Shown: positions 61,266 through 64,000 of the stretch, in pieces
Layout: every line of letters begins with the position of its first letter
How positions within the stretch are numbered: position 1 is the stretch's first letter
Origin: an uncultured Bacteroidales bacterium
GTDB lineage: Bacteria; Bacteroidota; Bacteroidia; Bacteroidales; UBA932
Direction of reading: 5' to 3'
NCBI GenBank assembly: GCA_944326265.1
Contig: CALVDE010000014.1
Coordinates: 79,351-143,350, forward strand
DNA length: 64,000 nt
Notes under the pieces: model-generated
Told to the model about the DNA's origin: nothing
What the model saw: only the letters and a program-made list of their open reading frames with translations
Database searches by the model: none
Translations under genes and position numbers: made by a program

Positions 61266-61294
61266 CAAAATTACGGCTGGCGGAGTGCAACCAA
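61266..61294 (-). promoter_or_regulatory. Promoter of the metal ATPase gene
   Basis: On the minus strand TTG (61294-61292), 18 bp and TAATTTTG (61273-61266) precede the start at 61243. A GGTTGCAnTCCG stretch next to the -33 element could hold a metal-regulator site. Confidence 0.5.
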
Positions 61295-61317
61295 GTTTCA
61301 GAGGGAGGTGCCGGATG

Positions 61318-61767
61318 TCAGTTTGCAACCGGGTTGCAGCCGTGCCGTCTGGAGCACTCGGGGCAGAGACCCTTGACGGTGTAGTTGATGGTTTCGATGT
61401 GATAACCTTCCGGCAGGGCGACTACGGGTATCTTGACATCCTTGATGCAGAATGTCCGGCGGCACTCCTCGCAGTAGAAATGGATGTGCCTGTTCTCGAC
61501 CCGGCAGACAGTGGACTCGCAGCGGCAGATCTCGTATTTTGTGGATCCGCTGCCGTCCTCGAACGAATGAATCGCGTGGTGCTCGAGCAGGACGTTGAGG
61601 GTGCGGAATATTGTGGACTTGTCCATGGTCTCCAGTTCCGTCTCCAGTTCGGTCATGGATACGGGATGAGTGAGCTCCGAGAGTTTCTGGAGTACGAGGA
61701 TGCGGGCCGCAGTCGGGTTGATGCCGTGGTCCTGAAGCTGCTGTTCAATAGTTGTTCCGGCTGTCAT
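61318..61767 (-). CDS. Fur-family metalloregulator
   Basis: This DNA-binding repressor has 149 residues. The winged helix lies at about 10-80 (INPTAARILVLQKLSELTHPVSMTELETELETMDKSTIFRTLNVLLEHH). The dimer domain has a regulatory metal site region (HIHFYCEECRRTFCI) and two CxxC pairs (CEEC, CPEC) for structural zinc. Location upstream of a zinc/cadmium pump suggests it senses the same metal, but iron or peroxide sensing is possible in this family. The gene is complete. Confidence 0.9.
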   Translation of the reverse strand: MTAGTTIEQQLQDHGINPTAARILVLQKLSELTHPVSMTELETELETMDKSTIFRTLNVLLEHHAIHSFEDGSGSTKYEICRCESTVCRVENRHIHFYCEECRRTFCIKDVKIPVVALPEGYHIETINYTVKGLCPECSRRHGCNPVAN

Positions 61768-61827
61768 TTCCGTAGGTTTTCCGGGTGCGAAGATGGAAAA
61801 AAGTGCTGAGAAATGAAAGATAAATCG

Positions 61828-62421
61828 TCAAAACCGGCTGTGCCCGCTGCAGGCGAGGGCACTGAGAAGTGTGAGGTAGGCAGGAGGCGTGTCCGGGCTG
61901 TCCCACTGGAGGTCAATGCCGAAGAGTCCGGAGGTGGTGCGGGCTACGTCGAAGCCGAGGGCCTCGAGGGAGGGACGGATGCTTTCGGGGTGATGGCAGG
62001 GTCGGCCTTCGCGGCGTGTGCAGTGCTCCGGCGGGCAGAGCAGGCAGGTTCCGGCGAAGAACGCCATGGCGGTGTGTGCCGGCACTGCGGCTTCACGTTC
62101 CATTTTCAACAGCATCCGGTCAAGCCGCTCCCGTTCCCGGCGGATGATGGGGTCGGCTGTCTCCGGGGTGAGCGTGACCCCTTCCGAAGGAGTTATGACG
62201 GTGGCCAGCAGGGAGATGGCCGCATATCCTTCCGGAAGAGCCGTCTCGTCGAAATCGTAGGGAGGGCAGGCCCAGCAGTTGCCGTACCGGCTGCATTCAC
62301 GGCAGTATCCCCGCACCCGTCCGAAGTCCCGGTAGCCGGCGATGTACTCGGCCATCGGCATTTCCGCCCACTGCTCCTGCACGCTATATGCTGCCGTAAT
62401 CTCCTGCATTGTCCGTTCCAT
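61828..62421 (-). CDS. DUF2284 metal-binding protein
   Basis: This Cys-rich cytosolic protein of 197 residues matches DUF2284: the motif YCRECSRYGNCWACPPY near 39-55 supplies four cysteines, and a second set lies near 124-141 (CLLCPPEHCTRREGRPC). The spacing suggests a metal or iron-sulfur cluster. Function is unknown; in some genomes it neighbours redox genes. It lies 60 bp upstream of the Fur-family gene on the same strand, so a metal-related operon is possible. Confidence 0.82.
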   Translation of the reverse strand: MERTMQEITAAYSVQEQWAEMPMAEYIAGYRDFGRVRGYCRECSRYGNCWACPPYDFDETALPEGYAAISLLATVITPSEGVTLTPETADPIIRRERERLDRMLLKMEREAAVPAHTAMAFFAGTCLLCPPEHCTRREGRPCHHPESIRPSLEALGFDVARTTSGLFGIDLQWDSPDTPPAYLTLLSALACSGHSRF

Positions 62422-62459
62422 ATTTGATTTTCCGCAAATGTACGGATATTACCTTTTGT

Positions 62460-63017
62460 TTAGAATTCAAAGGCAACGGCTAGTTTCGGCATGACCATTA
62501 TGTTTTCGTCTTCCAGTTGCGGCATGATGAAGACAGCCGCACCGAGGGACAGTCTCATACCAAGCTCATCGTTGAACGCCCAGCTCCATCCGATGTTAGG
62601 TTCCAGTTCTATGGTGTTTTCAGCATGCCATGAATACAGGCTGGTCCCGCTGTCCAGCTCTCCAAGGAAGGTCATGTATCCTATTTTAATGCCGGCAATC
62701 GGAGTGCTTGCTCTTTTAAGAATGTAGGCGTTGTAATCTATAAAGGCATGGCCGAACAGAGGAAAGAACCCTGTCGGGGTTATAAAAAAACCCGCGCCTG
62801 CACCCAGATAATGGTGTTCGTTGAACATATATCCGTGCGAGGTGTCAAAGCCTATCCAGACTATGTATTGGTCGGTGAGGGCGACACTGCCTCTATATCC
62901 TTTTGCCCTATGTGTCTCAGTTCTGTTTTCTGCGCTCTGCTTATCTGTTGCGAATGAGCTCAGGCAGATTGTACTGCAGAGCAGCATTATCAGTATTGTA
63001 TGTATGGATTTGTTCAT
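62460..63017 (-). CDS. Exported beta-barrel-like protein
   Basis: This secreted protein of 185 residues has a signal peptide ending CLSSFATDK near 25; the start at 63017 is chosen for that reason over longer readings. The strands are rich in Gly and aromatic residues (YRGSVALTDQYIVWIGFDTSHGYMFNEHHYLGAGAGFFITPTGFFPLFGHAFIDY), and the protein ends VAFEF. This fits a small outer-membrane barrel. The promoter upstream is TTTG, 19 bp, TATCTTTA (63031-63024), close to consensus. Function unknown. Confidence 0.68.
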   Translation of the reverse strand: MNKSIHTILIMLLCSTICLSSFATDKQSAENRTETHRAKGYRGSVALTDQYIVWIGFDTSHGYMFNEHHYLGAGAGFFITPTGFFPLFGHAFIDYNAYILKRASTPIAGIKIGYMTFLGELDSGTSLYSWHAENTIELEPNIGWSWAFNDELGMRLSLGAAVFIMPQLEDENIMVMPKLAVAFEF

Positions 63018-63102
63018 GTGGTAAAGATAGCCGAATTTCCTATCAATGCAAAACGGAGAGGGAAAGTTTTGTATTTTTGTAGGCGTTTGGAAAAATGATG
63101 AA

Positions 63103-63846
63103 ATGATGATGGAATTCAAGGACAGAAGAAGCATACGGAAATATTCGCGGCGCGGGCTGCCGGAGGGACTGATCGAGGCTCTGGCCGGGGAGGCTTCGAG
63201 AGCTGCGACCATGGGCAATATGCAGTTGTATTCGCTGGTGGTCACTGAGGACGGGCCGGAAAGAGAGGCCCTGGCTGAGGCGCACCATCATCAGCCGATG
63301 GTGGAGGAGGCCCCGGCGGTGCTTACGTTCTGTGCGGATTTTCACAGGTTCAGCCGGTGGTGTGAGCAGCGGGACGCGGCACCGGATTACGGCAACTTCG
63401 TGTCTTTCATCAACGCTGCCACGGACACTCTGCTGTTTGCCCAGGCATTCATCACCTTAGCGGAGGAGCGCGGCCTGGGTACCTGCATCCTAGGTACGAC
63501 GGTTTACAATCCCGATAAGATCATCGAGGCCCTGCGCTTGCCGCCTCTGGTGGTGCCCGTGCTGACCGTTACTATCGGCTGGCCGGACGAGGCTCCGGGG
63601 CAGACTGACCGCCTGCCGGTGGAGGCCATCCTGCACGCCGGTCATTATCACGACTATGCGGCGGAGGATATCGACCGCATCTACGCCGCAAAGGAGGCCC
63701 TTCCCGAGAGCCGTTATTTCGTGGAACTCAACGGCACTGAGAACCTTGCCCAGGTCTTCACCCGCTTCCGTTTCACCAGGCAGGAATGCCTGGAAATGTC
63801 CGCCAAGATGCGGGAAGTCCTGCGGCACCAGGGTTTCAATGAATAG
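63103..63846 (+). CDS. Nitroreductase-family NAD(P)H-dependent flavin oxidoreductase
   Basis: This FMN enzyme has 247 residues. The family start FKDRRSIRKYSRRGLPEGLIEAL with its Arg cluster for FMN phosphate is present, as are AATMGNMQLYSLVV (near 34-47), the GLGTCILGTT block and the end VLTVTIGWPDE. The three consecutive ATG codons at 63103-63111 make the exact start uncertain. A TATTTTTG element (63072-63079) precedes it. Substrate cannot be inferred; flavin, quinone or nitro compounds are all possible. Confidence 0.88.
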   Translation: MMMEFKDRRSIRKYSRRGLPEGLIEALAGEASRAATMGNMQLYSLVVTEDGPEREALAEAHHHQPMVEEAPAVLTFCADFHRFSRWCEQRDAAPDYGNFVSFINAATDTLLFAQAFITLAEERGLGTCILGTTVYNPDKIIEALRLPPLVVPVLTVTIGWPDEAPGQTDRLPVEAILHAGHYHDYAAEDIDRIYAAKEALPESRYFVELNGTENLAQVFTRFRFTRQECLEMSAKMREVLRHQGFNE

Positions 63847-63927
63847 ACAAACGGTAAGCAGTGCGTCACCTCAAAAATGTAAAAGTTTGGTGTATAAGGC
63901 ATTATGATGATGACGTGTTCTTGTCAC

Positions 63928-63952
63928 TGAGGTGTACCAAAAAAGTTGGACG
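63928..63952 (+). mobile_element. Probable left end of an IS3-family element
   Basis: TGAGGTGTACC followed by AAAAAAGTTGGACGG resembles the terminal inverted repeat of IS150-group IS3 elements (TG...CCAAAAAGTTGGAC). The rest of the element would lie beyond the window, so no transposase is seen. Between 63847 and 63927 nothing is evident. Confidence 0.4.
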
Positions 63953-64000
63953 GATTAATATTTATCAGTTATTTGATAATTAACTGATCTGCAATGTATT

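Overview
The window looks like a chromosome segment of a gut-type Bacteroidales bacterium, perhaps Rikenellaceae-like. Several sequence features support this: BACON-domain lipoproteins, a SusC-like TonB receptor, a fused FeoA-FeoB iron transporter, split transketolase, the GTPase-defective EF-G2 paralogue, BspA-type leucine-rich lipoproteins, a type IX secretion tail on a subtilase, and promoters of the Bacteroidetes type (TTG or TTTG, about 20 bp, TAnnTTTG). GC is roughly 50-55%. The genus cannot be fixed from the sequence alone. I see no tRNA, rRNA or CRISPR array.

Layout. 0-2 kb: a beta-propeller lipoprotein and a short-chain dehydrogenase. 2-6 kb: a phosphate block with a PiT transporter carrying a PhoU-like tail, a PhoB-like regulator and a membrane-less PhoR-like kinase. 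6-12 kb: RNase HII with a small XRE regulator, two duplicated outer-membrane barrel genes sharing a leader, and a TPR membrane regulator. 12-20 kb: EF-G2, an operon of split transketolase, ECF sigma factor, a membrane protein, a periplasmic protein and LolD, then LepA. 20-34 kb: a TPR/AraC regulator, a BACON lipoprotein overlapping a subtilase, ppk1-ppx, and three more BACON-type lipoproteins. 34-39 kb: an OmpA/TPR lipoprotein and a sigma-54 activator operon with lptE and secG. 39-45 kb: PspC/PadR stress genes, an archaeal-type ATPase behind duplicated palindromic promoters, an outer-membrane protein, and a LuxR/hemerythrin pair. 45.8-47.5 kb: a REP-associated transposase (RAYT) gene between two inverted 177-bp elements. 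47.6-54.3 kb: FeoAB and a TonB receptor with a beta-helix lipoprotein. 54.5-59 kb: a GH20 hexosaminidase, a decayed gene, a BspA-like lipoprotein and a truncated beta-propeller gene. 59-64 kb: a zinc/cadmium-type P-ATPase with a Fur-family regulator, a DUF2284 protein, a barrel-like protein, a nitroreductase, and the probable end of an IS3-family element at the right edge.

The most coherent new idea is a local phosphate regulon. The promoters of pit-phoB-phoR and ppk-ppx both carry TGTnAYA heptamers repeated every 11 bp, at nearly the same distance from the -7 element, and a weaker pair lies in the same helical phase before the TonB receptor. The other striking structures are the RAYT flanked by two homologous, oppositely oriented 177-bp terminal-repeat elements, two tandem 44-bp palindromes that each contain a full promoter ahead of the ATPase gene, and a candidate small RNA of about 105 nt near 45.6 kb.
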